Below are positions 53,912 to 62,803 of a stretch of DNA of 64,000 nt, one piece after another. A program made the translations under genes and the position numbers. The stretch's first letter is position 1, and every line of letters starts with the position of its first letter. The notes below the pieces were generated by a model. It worked only from the letters and a program-made list of their open reading frames with translations, had not been told where the DNA came from and ran no database searches. Source of the DNA: 3107 sp965216225 (GTDB lineage: Bacteria; Pseudomonadota; Alphaproteobacteria; Rhodobacterales; Rhodobacteraceae). The DNA lies in NCBI GenBank assembly GCA_965216225.1, contig CBDCFF010000034.1, positions 1-64,000 on the forward strand, given 5' to 3'.

Positions 53912-55429
53912 ATGCTGAAGGACCTCGACATATCCCCGGATGATCCTGCGGAACTGCGGGCAGTGAACCGGCTTCTGGCCGATGAAGTCAAGGCGCTGAC
54001 CCTGAAGGTGGAACAACTCCAACACCAACTGGCGGGGCATGACCGGCACCGGTTTGGATCGAAATCAGAAAGCCTCTACCAGCTCAATCTGGTCTTCCAG
54101 GAAGATGAGGCGATTGCCGAAGCCGCTGGAGAACAGGCGGCGCCTGCTCCAACGCCTGAAACGGACAAACCGGCCCGCCGGCACAGCCGCAAGCCCTTGC
54201 CCGATCATCTGGACCGGCACGAAGAGGTCTTGTCGCCGGGCGAGGACTGCCGACGTTGCGGTGGGGCGTTGAAGAGGCTCGGTGAGGACGTGACCGAGGA
54301 GTTGGAATACAAACCGGGGCGTTTTGTCGTGAACCGGATCGTGCGTCCGCGTATGGCCTGTTCCTGTTGCGAGGCCATTGTCCAATCGCCGCTGCCATCG
54401 CGCCCGATCGAACGTGGCCGCCCGGGACCGGGGCTGCTGGCGCACGTGTTGGTCAGCAAATACGCGGACCACCTGCCGCTCTACCGTCAGTCGCAAATAT
54501 ACGCCCGTGAAGGCGTTGATCTTAATCGATCAACTCTGACCAATTGGGTTGGCGGCTCCACCGCGCTTCTGGAACCTCTGGCTGACACCATTGGCCGAAT
54601 GGTCCGCCGAGGCGCGGCCACCTTCGCTGATGATACGCCTGTTAAAATGCAGGCCCCCGGCAACAAGAAGACCAGGACCGCCCGTGTCTGGACCTATGTT
54701 CGCGATGAACGACCATGGTCTGGATCATCACCGCCCTGCGCGTGGTATCAGTTCACGATTGATCGCAAGGGCGAACATCCCGTCTCACATCTCTCCGGCT
54801 ACAAAGGCTGGGTCCATGCGGACGGGTATTCCGGCTTCAACGGGGTATTCGGTGAGGACAAGGCCCAGGAGATGGCTTGTTTGGCGCACGTCAGACGCAA
54901 GTTTGTAGACATCTTTGCCGCGCAAGGCTCATCGATTGCCGAAGAAGCCCTCCGCCGGACCGCGGAACTCCATGCCGTCGAGAAAGAGGCGCGTGGCAAA
55001 CCGTCTGAAGAGCGCGTTGCCATCCGTCAGGAAAAGGCAAAACCGATCTTCGATGAACTTGAGACCTGGTTACACGCGCAGTTGCCAAATATATCTGGCA
55101 AGTCGCCTCTGGCCCAAGCGATCCGTTATGCCCTTGGTCGTTTGCCAAAGGCACGCGGTTATTTGAACCATGGCTTTCTGGAAGCGGACAACAACATCGC
55201 CGAACGCGCCATAAAACCTGTCGCCATAGGTCGCAAAAATTGGATGTTCGCCGGTTCCGAGGGCGGTGGCAAAGCCATGGCCATCGCCTACACCCTGATC
55301 GAAACGGCAAAGCTTGATAAAGTCGATCCACAAGCCTGGCTCACATGGGTTCTCGCCCGCATCGCGGATCACAAGATCACTCGGCTGGACGAGCTGATGC
55401 CCTGGCGTTACGCTGCATCAGCAGCGTAA
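53912..55429 (+). CDS. tnpC: IS66 DDE transposase TnpC (IS66-D2)
   Basis: 505 aa, intact. Zinc-binding CRRCGG/CSCC pairs, DDE core with FADDTPVKMQAPG, WVHADGYSGFNGVF and EADNNIAERAIKPVAIG, and C-terminal tail VDPQAWLTWVLARIADHKI. It is the only complete transposase of this subtype here and could mobilise D1 as well. Confidence 0.93.
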   Translation: MLKDLDISPDDPAELRAVNRLLADEVKALTLKVEQLQHQLAGHDRHRFGSKSESLYQLNLVFQEDEAIAEAAGEQAAPAPTPETDKPARRHSRKPLPDHLDRHEEVLSPGEDCRRCGGALKRLGEDVTEELEYKPGRFVVNRIVRPRMACSCCEAIVQSPLPSRPIERGRPGPGLLAHVLVSKYADHLPLYRQSQIYAREGVDLNRSTLTNWVGGSTALLEPLADTIGRMVRRGAATFADDTPVKMQAPGNKKTRTARVWTYVRDERPWSGSSPPCAWYQFTIDRKGEHPVSHLSGYKGWVHADGYSGFNGVFGEDKAQEMACLAHVRRKFVDIFAAQGSSIAEEALRRTAELHAVEKEARGKPSEERVAIRQEKAKPIFDELETWLHAQLPNISGKSPLAQAIRYALGRLPKARGYLNHGFLEADNNIAERAIKPVAIGRKNWMFAGSEGGGKAMAIAYTLIETAKLDKVDPQAWLTWVLARIADHKITRLDELMPWRYAASAA

Positions 55430-55492
55430 CCGGGACGACCGGCAGTACGCCAAGGCTCCTTCACCGAACGGTCACGAGGAGCGGACACTCTC

Positions 55493-56408
55493 CGTTGATC
55501 TTAATCGATCAACTCTGACCAATTGGGTTGGCGGCTCCACCGCGCTTCTGGAACCTCTGGCTGACACCATTGGCCGAATGGTCCGCCGAGGCGCGGCCAC
55601 CTTCGCTGATGATACGCCTGTTAAAATGCAGGCCCCCGGCAACAAGAAGACCAGGACCGCCCGTGTCCGGACCTGTGTTCGCGATGAACGACCATGGTCT
55701 GGATCATCACCGCCCTGCGCGTGGTATCAGTTCACGATTGATCGCAAGGGCGAACATCCCGTCTCACATCTCTCCGGCTACAAAGGCTGGGTCCATGCGG
55801 ACGGGTATTCCGGCTTCAACGGGGTATTCGGTGAGGACAAGGCCCAGGAGATGGCTTGTTTGGCGCACGTCAGACGCAAGCTTGTAGACATCTTTGCCGC
55901 GCAAGGCTCATCGATTGCCGAAGAAGCCCTCCGCCGGATCGCGGAACTCTATGCCGTCGAGAAAGAGGCGCGTGGCAAACCGTCTGAAGAGCGCGTTGCC
56001 ATCCGTCAGGAAAAGGCAAAACCGATCTTCGATGAACTTGAGACCTGGTTACACGCGCAGTTGCCAAATATATCTGGCAAGTCGCCTCTGGCCCAAGCGA
56101 TCCGTTATGCCCTTGGTCGTTTGCCAAAGGCACGCGGTTATTTGAACCATGGCTTTCTGGAAGCGGACAACAACATCGCCGAGCGCGCCATAAAACCTGT
56201 CGCCACAGGGCGCAAAAATTGGATGTTCGCCGGTTCCGAGGGCGGTGGCAAAGCCATGGCCATCGCCTACACCCTGATCGAAACGGCAAAGCTTGATAAA
56301 GTCGATCCACAAGCTTGGCTCACATGGGTTCTCGCCCGCATCGCGGATCACAAGATCACTCGGCTGGACGAGTTGATGCCCTGGCGTTACGCTGCATCAG
56401 CAGCGTAA
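55493..56408 (+). pseudogene. tnpC: 3' part of IS66-D1 tnpC
   Basis: Continues the frame from 51722 (CGTTGATC, then LNRSTLTNWVGGSTALLEP..) to the stop, including all three acidic motifs. Small differences from D2 include RTCVRDERP for WTYVRDERP and VATGRKNW for VAIGRKNW. Confidence 0.86.
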
Positions 56409-56454
56409 CCGGGACGACCGGCAGTACGCCAGGGCTCCTTCACCGAACGGTCAC

Positions 56455-56891
56455 CCGTTGTCCGCCGACCTCCTTTCTTCTTCCTCCCTTTCCGGTCCGC
56501 CTCAGCTGGCAGCCGGGGGCGGCTCGACCGTCCACAGGCGATCGAGGTCAGGGTCTTGAACACCCTCTTTTGCTCCGGATCGCCGTCGATCAGGGCCTTG
56601 ACCCCGGCTTCGGTCCCGGCAATCGCCGCCGTGCCGGTCGGTCTTCGCCGGCTCGCCAGGCACCCTGGCGAGGTCCCGGCTCTGGCGGGGATTGACCACA
56701 TAGACCGCGAAGCCACGCTCGTGCAGCGAGCGGTGCACCCCGCGGTGCATCCGCCCCGTCGCCTCCATGACCACCCGCGTGACCGCGCGCCTCCCGAGCC
56801 AGTTGCCGAGAGCGCGGATGCCCGCCCTGTCATTGCCGAACTGCCTGTCCGCGCCATTCACATGAACATCCAGTGCTGCCCTGCTTACATC
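56455..56891 (-). pseudogene. IS110 family transposase, middle part, degenerate
   Basis: Reads DVSRAALDVHVNGADRQFGNDRAGIRALGNWLG.., VTRVVMEATGRMHRGVHRSL and FAVYVVNPRQSRDLARVPGEPAKTDR, the DEDD N-terminal domain of IS110 proteins. The frame then shifts to ..EAGVKALIDGDPEQKRVFKTLTSI. The canonical C-terminal Tnp_20 domain with the catalytic Ser is not found. Bounded by IS66-D1 (56454) and IS66-E (56892). Confidence 0.75.
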
Positions 56892-56921
56892 GTATCCGTC
56901 CGGTGCTTCCGCCTTTGACGA

Positions 56922-57662
56922 TTATTCGGGGGTCCAATTCCAGGGCATGAGTTCGTCAATGCGGTTGATCTTGTGATCGGGCAGCCGTTCGAGCACCCAT
57001 GTGAGCCAGGCTTCAGGGTTGATGTGGTTCATCTTTGCGGTCTCGATCAGGGTATAGGCGATGGCTGCGGCCTTGCCGCCACCGATTGATCCCATGAAGA
57101 GGTAGTTCTTGCGTCCCAGAGCAATGGGGCGGATGGAGCGTTCGCAGATGTTGTTGTCGAGTTCCAACCGGCCATTGCCGAGATAAGGGCGCGCCTTTGG
57201 TATGCGGCCCAGGGCATAGCGGATCGCCCCGGCCAGTCTGGTCTTGCCGGAGATCATGGGAAGCTGGTGTCGCAGCCAGTCCTCCAGATTGTCAAGGATC
57301 GGTTTGGCCCTGGCCTGTCGCAGCGCGACGCGCTCTTCAGGCGGTTTGCCTCGCGCCTCTTTCTCCACGGCATAAAGCTCGGCAATCCGCTCGACCGTCT
57401 CCCTGGCGATGGCGGAGCCGTCGCGCTCATGGACCTCGACGAACTTGCGGCGCACATGCACCATGCAAGCCTGCTCGTCGGCCTTGTGCTCTCCAAACAG
57501 GCCATTGAAGCCCGCAAAGCCATCGGCATGCACGGTGCCGGTATAACCGGACAAGTGGTTGACCGGATGTTCGCCCTTGCGATCGACGCTGAAGCGATAC
57601 CACGCGCAGGGCGGGGCCTGCCCGCACCATGGGCGCTCGTCGCGCACATAGCTCCAGAGCCG
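56922..57662 (-). pseudogene. tnpC: 3' part of IS66-E tnpC
   Basis: From RLWSYVRDERPWCGQAPPCAW to the stop, with TVHADGFAGFNGLFGEHKADEQACMVHVRRKFVEV and LDNNICERSIRPIALGRKN. The N-terminal part, including the first catalytic Asp (FADDTPVKM), is on the other side of IS21. Confidence 0.86.
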
Positions 57663-57789
57663 TGTAGCGCGACAATCAAGATGAGAAGTGCGCGTCAATC
57701 AGGATGAGAATCCTTGGTCGCGACGTTTGGGACGATGCCGGGCTTTTGTGCCGCGATCAAGGGGTTTGTTTTTTGATTGTCGCGGAGCG

Positions 57790-58599
57790 TCAATCAGCTT
57801 TGGTGTTTTCCGGTGTGGCTTTTTGTGCAGGCCTTCCCGGCCCCTTTGCCTTTTGTGCTGCTCTTCGCCGGTAGCTTTCGACATTCATCTCGAAGATGGT
57901 TGCGTGGTGCACGAGCCTGTCGACGGCGGCCAATGTCATGGCCGGGTCTGGAAAAATCGCATTCCACTCCCCGAAGGGCTGGTTGGCCGTGATCAACATT
58001 GAGCGGCGTTCATATCTCGCGCTGATGAGTTCGAAGAGCACACTGGTTTCAGCCTGATCCTTGGTGACGTAGGTGATGTCATCGAGGATCAGCAGATGGA
58101 ATTTGTCGAGCTTTGCAATGGCACTTTCGAGGACGAGATCGCGGCGGGCCTGTTGGAGTTTCTGGACCAGATCGGTGGTGCGGCTGAATAGGACGCGGTA
58201 GCCTTGCTCGACAAGGGCGAGCCCGATGGCTGAGCCGAGATGTGATTTGCCCACACCTGGCGGCCCAAACAGCAGGATGTTGCCGCCCTTTCCGATCCAG
58301 CTGTCGCCAGCGGTGATCGCACTGACATGGGCCTTGGACAGCATGGGGACGGCTGTGAAGTCGAAGGTGTCGATCGTTTTTCCGGGCAACAGGCGTGCCT
58401 GTGCGAGATGTCGCTCGATACGACGGCGATCTCGTTCAGCCAGTTCATGCTCCACCAGGGTGCTGAGCATCCGAGCGGCGGGCCAGCCTTCCTTGTCGGC
58501 TTGTTCCGCAAAGCGCGGCCATAGCGCCTTGATGGCTGGCAAGCGCAATTCGGTCAGAGCCAAGGTTAGGCGGGCGGTATCGGTCTGGGGCGATGTCAT
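57790..58599 (-). CDS. istB: IS21 helper ATPase IstB (copy 3)
   Basis: 269 aa, identical in translation to the other two copies. Confidence 0.93.
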   Translation of the reverse strand: MTSPQTDTARLTLALTELRLPAIKALWPRFAEQADKEGWPAARMLSTLVEHELAERDRRRIERHLAQARLLPGKTIDTFDFTAVPMLSKAHVSAITAGDSWIGKGGNILLFGPPGVGKSHLGSAIGLALVEQGYRVLFSRTTDLVQKLQQARRDLVLESAIAKLDKFHLLILDDITYVTKDQAETSVLFELISARYERRSMLITANQPFGEWNAIFPDPAMTLAAVDRLVHHATIFEMNVESYRRRAAQKAKGPGRPAQKATPENTKAD

Positions 58600-60116
58600 G
58601 CTGTCACCTCCTGAGCGGATGGCGTACCGCCGACCAACTGGTCGTAAGATGACAGGTCGGCCAGTTGCACCGCGACTTGGGGGAGTGCGTCTTGTGATGG
58701 GCTAAACACTGCGCGTAGGGCCGCCATGTCAGGCGGGCGCTTCTGGCGAAGGTCCTCCTCAAGCTGCGCTGCCAATTCAGCCTCGCAGCCCCGCTCGTGT
58801 GCCAGCGCCAGAAGATCGACAACCATGCGACACGCCGCCTTCTCACTGGTCTGCTCCAGCAGGAATGCGAACATGTTACGGAACGCCCGGCGCGGGAATA
58901 GCTGATCCCGATAGACCAGCCCCATCAGCGCCATGGGCTTTTTGCGCAAGGAGTGGATGACGTGGTGGTAATTGACCACGTGCCCATGGCTCCCGGTGCT
59001 CGAGGCTCGTCCGCGTGTCAGCGTTAGCAGGGCAGAGCTTCCCAGGAACAGCTCCAACCGATCATCGTAGAGCCGAACCCGCAGCTGATGCCCGATCAAC
59101 CGGGATGGCACGGTGTAGAACACCTTGCGCAAGGTGAAGCCCCCGGAGGAAGTGACGCGCAACGTGATCTCCTCGTAATCCGTGGTCCGCCGCGTCGGCA
59201 AAGGTCTGAGGCTCGCACGTTCCGCATCGATACGCTTGGCATTGCGGGCGTTGATCCGGCCCACGATCTCGTCGATGAAGCGACGATAATCTTGCAAGCT
59301 TTCGAAGTCGCGCGACCCACGCATGACCAGCGCGTCCTCAATGGTGCGCTTCAGATGCCCATTGGGGCTCTCGATGGAACCGTTCTCGTGTGCGACGCCC
59401 TTGTTGTTGCGCGTCGGCGTCATTCCATAATGGTTGCACAGGGCGTCGAAGCGGTCGGTTAGATCGGCCCGGGATGACTTATCCAGGTTCTTGAAGGCCG
59501 CCGACAGGCTGTCAGTTCCATGATTGTGTGGCACGCCGCCGAGCGTCCAGAGGGCGTTCTGCAATCCCTCAGCCAGCGCCACATAGCTTTCGCCGCCCAG
59601 CACGACGTGGGCGTGCTGAAACCCGCTATAGGCAAGCCGGAAGTGATACAGTCGATGGCCCAGTGCCTCACCGGCAATGGTCACACCCAACTTGCCCATG
59701 GCGGTGAAATCCGACAGGCCCATTTTGCCCGGTGTGTGGGTCTGCCGGAAAATGACGTCCTGTTCAGGGCCGTGTTCCGCATTCCAGGCGCGTATCCGTC
59801 GCTCCGGAGTCCGTCGGATGCCCGTACCCAGATCAGAATGCCGACGCAGAAGCTCCTCGTAAACCGCCACAGGTCGGATCCCCGGTGAGGACCGCAGAAG
59901 CGGCACGACCTCCGCATCAAAAATGTCCGCCAGCGGGTCCGGACGCCGCCGGCCGCGAGGGGCCTTCTTCTGTGATGGTAAAATTGGGTCAGCTTGCAGC
60001 CGATAGCCCGTTGCCTGGCTGATCCCCGCCTTGGCAGCGGCAACGGCAACGGAATGGGTCGATCTGAGCGTCATGAAGAGCCTCATTTGTTGGTCAGTGA
60101 CATGACAGCCCGGCAT
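58596..60116 (-). CDS. istA: IS21 transposase IstA (copy 3)
   Basis: 506 aa from ATG 60116 (or 515 aa from 60143), identical in translation to the other two copies. Confidence 0.93.
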   Translation of the reverse strand: MPGCHVTDQQMRLFMTLRSTHSVAVAAAKAGISQATGYRLQADPILPSQKKAPRGRRRPDPLADIFDAEVVPLLRSSPGIRPVAVYEELLRRHSDLGTGIRRTPERRIRAWNAEHGPEQDVIFRQTHTPGKMGLSDFTAMGKLGVTIAGEALGHRLYHFRLAYSGFQHAHVVLGGESYVALAEGLQNALWTLGGVPHNHGTDSLSAAFKNLDKSSRADLTDRFDALCNHYGMTPTRNNKGVAHENGSIESPNGHLKRTIEDALVMRGSRDFESLQDYRRFIDEIVGRINARNAKRIDAERASLRPLPTRRTTDYEEITLRVTSSGGFTLRKVFYTVPSRLIGHQLRVRLYDDRLELFLGSSALLTLTRGRASSTGSHGHVVNYHHVIHSLRKKPMALMGLVYRDQLFPRRAFRNMFAFLLEQTSEKAACRMVVDLLALAHERGCEAELAAQLEEDLRQKRPPDMAALRAVFSPSQDALPQVAVQLADLSSYDQLVGGTPSAQEVTA

Positions 60117-60300
60117 GAACGATCCCCTTGCACAGAAAATCATTCCTTATCCGAGCCGGCCACAACCGTCAGGCCCGCCCCAAAAGGGCAAAACGCGTGT
60201 GCGGGGCCTCCCCAGTCGGGCTACGCCCTCCCTGCGAGCCCCCGCACACGCGTTCTCATCCTGATTGACGCTGGATTCTCACCTTGTTTGTCGCGCAGCA

Positions 60301-61108
60301 AGAGCCGGGCGGTCTTCGCCTTGCCTGTCCTTGCCCCGGTTTGCATCTTCACCGGCGTGTCGTCGGCAAAAAGGGCGGGTCCCGCGCGTGCCAGCTTGCC
60401 GATGTGATCGGCGAGAGGTTCCAGCAGCGCCGTCGAGCGCCCCACCCAATCGGTCAGCGTGGAGCGGTGCAGATCGACCTTCTCACGGGCATAGATCACC
60501 GACTGGCGATACAATGGCAAATGATCGCAATATTTGCTGATCAGCACATGGCCGAGCAGGCCGGGTCCGGGGCGGCCACGCTCAACGGGGCGCGAGGGCA
60601 GCGGCGCTTGCGCGAAAGCTTCGCAGCACGAACACGCCATACGCGGGCGCACGATCCGGCGCACAACGAAGCGGGCCGGGATATATTCCAGTTCTTCGGT
60701 GACATCTTCGCCAATCTGACGAAGATCACCGCCGCAGTCGGCGCAGGCGTCACCCGGCGAGAGCACCTCGTCCAGCCGATCCAGATGATCGGGCAGTGGC
60801 GTACGGCTGTGTTTGCGCCGGGCGGGTTGTTCAACCCCGCCATCATCACCGTCGCGCTCGGACACCACCTTTTGTGCTTCAGCCGCGCTCCCGATCCCTT
60901 CATCTTCCTGAAAATCGAAGGCCAGCTGATCGAGGCTCTCGGATCTGGAGCCGAACCGTGCCTTGCGATGTGCGGCAAGCTGGCTTTTGAGCTTCTCGAT
61001 CAGCCAGGCCTGTGCCTTGATCTCTTCGCCCATCCGGGACACCAGACCCTTCAGTTCGCCAAGGTCTTCAGGCAGGGGTTCGAGTGTGTCCAGCATGGAC
61101 ATATCCAT
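60301..61108 (-). pseudogene. tnpC: 5' part of IS66-E tnpC
   Basis: MDMSMLDTLEPLPEDLGELKGLVSR start, coiled coil, zinc-binding CADCGG/CSCC, and FADDTPVKMQTGA just before the IS21 junction. Joining at one AGAGCCG restores the frame with 56922-57662. Confidence 0.86.
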
Positions 61109-61181
61109 ACACGACAAGCCCTCCAAGGTAAACGGAAAAGTGCATGAAATCCCATGTCTTGTGAGGCTTCGCTGGCGGCGT

Positions 61182-61529
61182 TCATCCCGTTCTCAAGGGT
61201 CGCCAGGTCTTGCGCGGCATCCGCCAGTCGATCCCCTCCAGCAACAGCGACAACTGTGACGGGCGCAGGCTCACCTTGCCCGCCTTCGCGGCAGGCCAGA
61301 CAAACCGGCCACGCTCAAGCCGCTTGGAGAACAGGCACGCCCCCTGCTGATCCCACCAGATGATCTTGAGAAGATCACCCCGCCTGCCACGGAACACGAA
61401 CAGGTGCCCGGAATACGGGTCTTCGGCCAGAACCCGCTCCGCCTGCGCCGCCAGCGTGTCAAACCCCCGCCGCATGTCCGTCACACCAGCCGCCAGCCAC
61501 ACCCGCGTATTGCCCGGCACCGGGATCAT
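61182..61529 (-). CDS. tnpB: IS66 Orf2-like protein TnpB (IS66-E)
   Basis: 115 aa with VWLAAGVTDMRRGFDTLAAQ and FVFRGRRGDLLKIIWWDQQG. Overlaps the tnpA stop by four bases. Confidence 0.88.
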   Translation of the reverse strand: MIPVPGNTRVWLAAGVTDMRRGFDTLAAQAERVLAEDPYSGHLFVFRGRRGDLLKIIWWDQQGACLFSKRLERGRFVWPAAKAGKVSLRPSQLSLLLEGIDWRMPRKTWRPLRTG

Positions 61530-61897
61530 GTCATCAACCCTTCGACCAGTGCCAGAACCGATGAGAGTGCCGTCGATCCCTCAACCAGAATGCGCCGACC
61601 GTCCGACAGGGTGATGTCCACCCGCCGTGCCGATACCGGCGCGTTGTGCGAGCCGACCGCCGGCGCAAGGCCTTCGACTTCAATCGGCAGAAACTCCCCG
61701 CAAACCGGGGCTGCGTCATCTCCCGCCGCCAAAGGCGAAAAGCGATCATCCTTCAACCATTTGAAAATCAGGTTCGCGTTCATCGAATACCGTCGCGCGA
61801 CCTGCGCAACCGATACACCCGGCGTCAAGGTCTGCTCACAGATCGAACGCTTCTCCTCATCCGACCAGAACCGCTTCTTCTGGCCCTTTCGAGCTCC
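61526..61897 (-). CDS. tnpA: IS66 accessory protein TnpA (IS66-E)
   Basis: 123 aa from ATG 61897, preceded by GAGGTGG; GTG 61921 is an in-frame alternative. FWSDEEKRSICEQTLTPGVS and VAQVARRYSMNANLIFKWLKD mark the helix-turn-helix. Confidence 0.85.
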   Translation of the reverse strand, partial: GARKGQKKRFWSDEEKRSICEQTLTPGVSVAQVARRYSMNANLIFKWLKDDRFSPLAAGDDAAPVCGEFLPIEVEGLAPAVGSHNAPVSARRVDITLSDGRRILVEGSTALSSVLALVEGLMT

Positions 61898-61985
61898 CAT
61901 AATCCACCTCAGAGTGTCCACTATCGGTGGTGGACACTATCAGCTCTCTCTAAACCGCGTCAGAGCAGGCACACCGGACGGATAC

Positions 61986-62016
61986 CTTACATCCACACCC
62001 GCGATTATCTTCGTCA
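61986..62016 (-). pseudogene. First codons of the split IS110 transposase
   Basis: ATG 62016 (AGGA and AAGGA upstream) reads MTKIIAGVDV and joins in frame at the CTTACATC duplication to DVSRAALDVHV at 56891. The DVSRAALD motif carries the first catalytic Asp of the RuvC-like domain. Confidence 0.75.
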
Positions 62017-62265
62017 TTGTCCTTGTGCTCCTGCACTCGCGATGATCCGGTGCCTGACCCGGGCATCCATTCAGGACGCGCAAGGACGAAGGGAGGACGG
62101 GCCGACCATGCTCATCCACGGTTCCCGAGAACCCGGTGCCGATCAGTCCGACCTGCCCTGCGGAGCGAAGCCCCGCTTTGCCCTCTCCATCCTTCGGGGA
62201 GGGCAACCCCATGGCAGGATACTCCGGGAGTGCCTGTGCGACAGTCCGAAGTTTTCCACAGATCG
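62017..62265 (-). ncRNA. IS110 5' noncoding end, candidate bridge-RNA region
   Basis: IS110-group elements carry a long untranslated 5' end that encodes the guide ('bridge') RNA. Here about 250 bp upstream of the transposase ATG lack a gene but hold several stems on the minus strand: GCCCTC..GAGGGC, GCGG..CCGC around CTTCG, and CGGGTTC..GGAACCG. It ends near GAAGTTTTCCACAG, repeated on the far side of the element. Assignment is by position and structure only. Confidence 0.35.
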
Positions 62266-62315
62266 CGAACCTCCAACCTGTACATAACTCCCTGAAGGCG
62301 TATCCTGGGGTTGGC

Positions 62316-62592
62316 TCATACGAGTTCGCAGGAGGTTCCGAGGCGATGGGTCAGTTCTTCCTCTTCCGCCAGGCCCCGGGGAATGCGCACCCGGCTTTTG
62401 TGAAAACAGGGCGCGCGTTCCGCGTGGCCGATCTTTGTCAGAAACTCCGCCGTTTCGATGTCCGGGCATTTGACGCTGACGCCATCGCCGAGTGCGCCGT
62501 TGCAGGCGAACATCCTGCCGGCGACTTTCCGGGCCTCGTGTCCGCCGCCCCGGAAAGCGCGCGCAAACCGTGTTGACAAGCTCTCTGCCCAT
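62316..62592 (-). pseudogene. YjbR/MmcQ-like protein gene, frameshifted and 3'-truncated
   Basis: ATG 62592 begins MGRELVNTVCARFPG; after losing a short segment the family sequence resumes one frame over as GGGHEARKVAGRMFACNGALGDGVSVKCPDIETAEFLTKIG..APCFHKSRVRIPRG..HRLGTSCELV. The missing part corresponds to the variable AEVSDPW-type loop. The 3' end is cut near 62316 at the edge of IS110-related DNA. Family identity from memory of the YjbR fold pattern, so moderate. Confidence 0.5.
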
Positions 62593-62666
62593 GGTCGCGG
62601 ACTGCCGCGAAAACAGCGGTGATTCAAGGCTTGGCAGGGGACGCCCCGCAGGGTATGGTCGCGGCC

Positions 62667-62708
62667 ATGAGAACGCTGGTCTGCATTATCTGCTGCATTG
62701 CCTGCTGA
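62667..62708 (+). CDS. Putative Cys-rich leader peptide of cysS
   Basis: A 13-codon ORF, MRTLVCIICCIAC, all four Cys codons TGC, ending 95 bp before the cysS start. An in-frame ATG four codons earlier (62655) would give a 17-codon version. A stem can form downstream (CGGGC/GCCCG with GTTC/GAAC, 62720-62760), and GCAGGGG upstream of the ORF can pair with CCCCTGC just before the cysS ribosome binding site. This looks like translational sensing of charged tRNA-Cys. Not demonstrated. Confidence 0.5.
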   Translation: MRTLVCIICCIAC

Positions 62709-62803
62709 CATACGTCACGCGGGCCGTTCTTCTGTTTTCAACCGATTCCGAACCTGCCCGGCCTGCGGCGAACCCCTGCGAGAGGGACATGGAGGGACGA
62801 CAT

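Larger units (their letters stand above)
53044..55475 (+). mobile_element. IS66-D2, complete IS66 of the third subtype (2432 bp)
   Basis: Same ends as IS66-D1, flanked by GAGGAGCG (53036-53043 and 55476-55483). Three genes, no pRiA4b passenger. It sits inside IS256, which sits inside its sister IS66-D1. Confidence 0.94.
51723..55492 (-). mobile_element. IS256 element, split near its end by IS66-D2
   Basis: Ends GGGAGTGTCCTGAATTC (51723) and inverted GAGAGTGTCCGCTCC (55492), flanked by CGTTGATC. IS66-D2 lies between 53043 and 55476, outside the transposase gene, so the transposase is intact though one terminus is displaced by 2.4 kb. Confidence 0.9.
50245..56454 (+). mobile_element. IS66-D1, IS66 of a third subtype, split by IS256
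   Basis: Ends GTGAGCGTCCGTTGAACCGG (50245) and inverted GTGACCGTTCGGTGAAGGAG (56454), flanked by CCGTTGTC (50237-50244 and 56455-56462). tnpC is cut at 51722 by IS256 with CGTTGATC duplicated (51715-51722 and 55493-55500). Confidence 0.92.
57663..60300 (-). mobile_element. IS21 copy 3 (2638 bp)
   Basis: Same ends and length as copies 1 and 2. Flanking duplication AGAGCCG (57656-57662 and 60301-60307), 7 bp here. T-run hairpin at 60190-60254. Confidence 0.93.
56892..61985 (-). mobile_element. IS66-E, IS66 of a fourth subtype, split by IS21
   Basis: Ends GTATCCGTCCGGTGTGCCTG (61985, inward) and GTATCCGTCCGGTGCTTCCG (56892), flanked by CTTACATC (56884-56891 and 61986-61993). Interrupted by IS21 copy 3. 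Confidence 0.92.
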
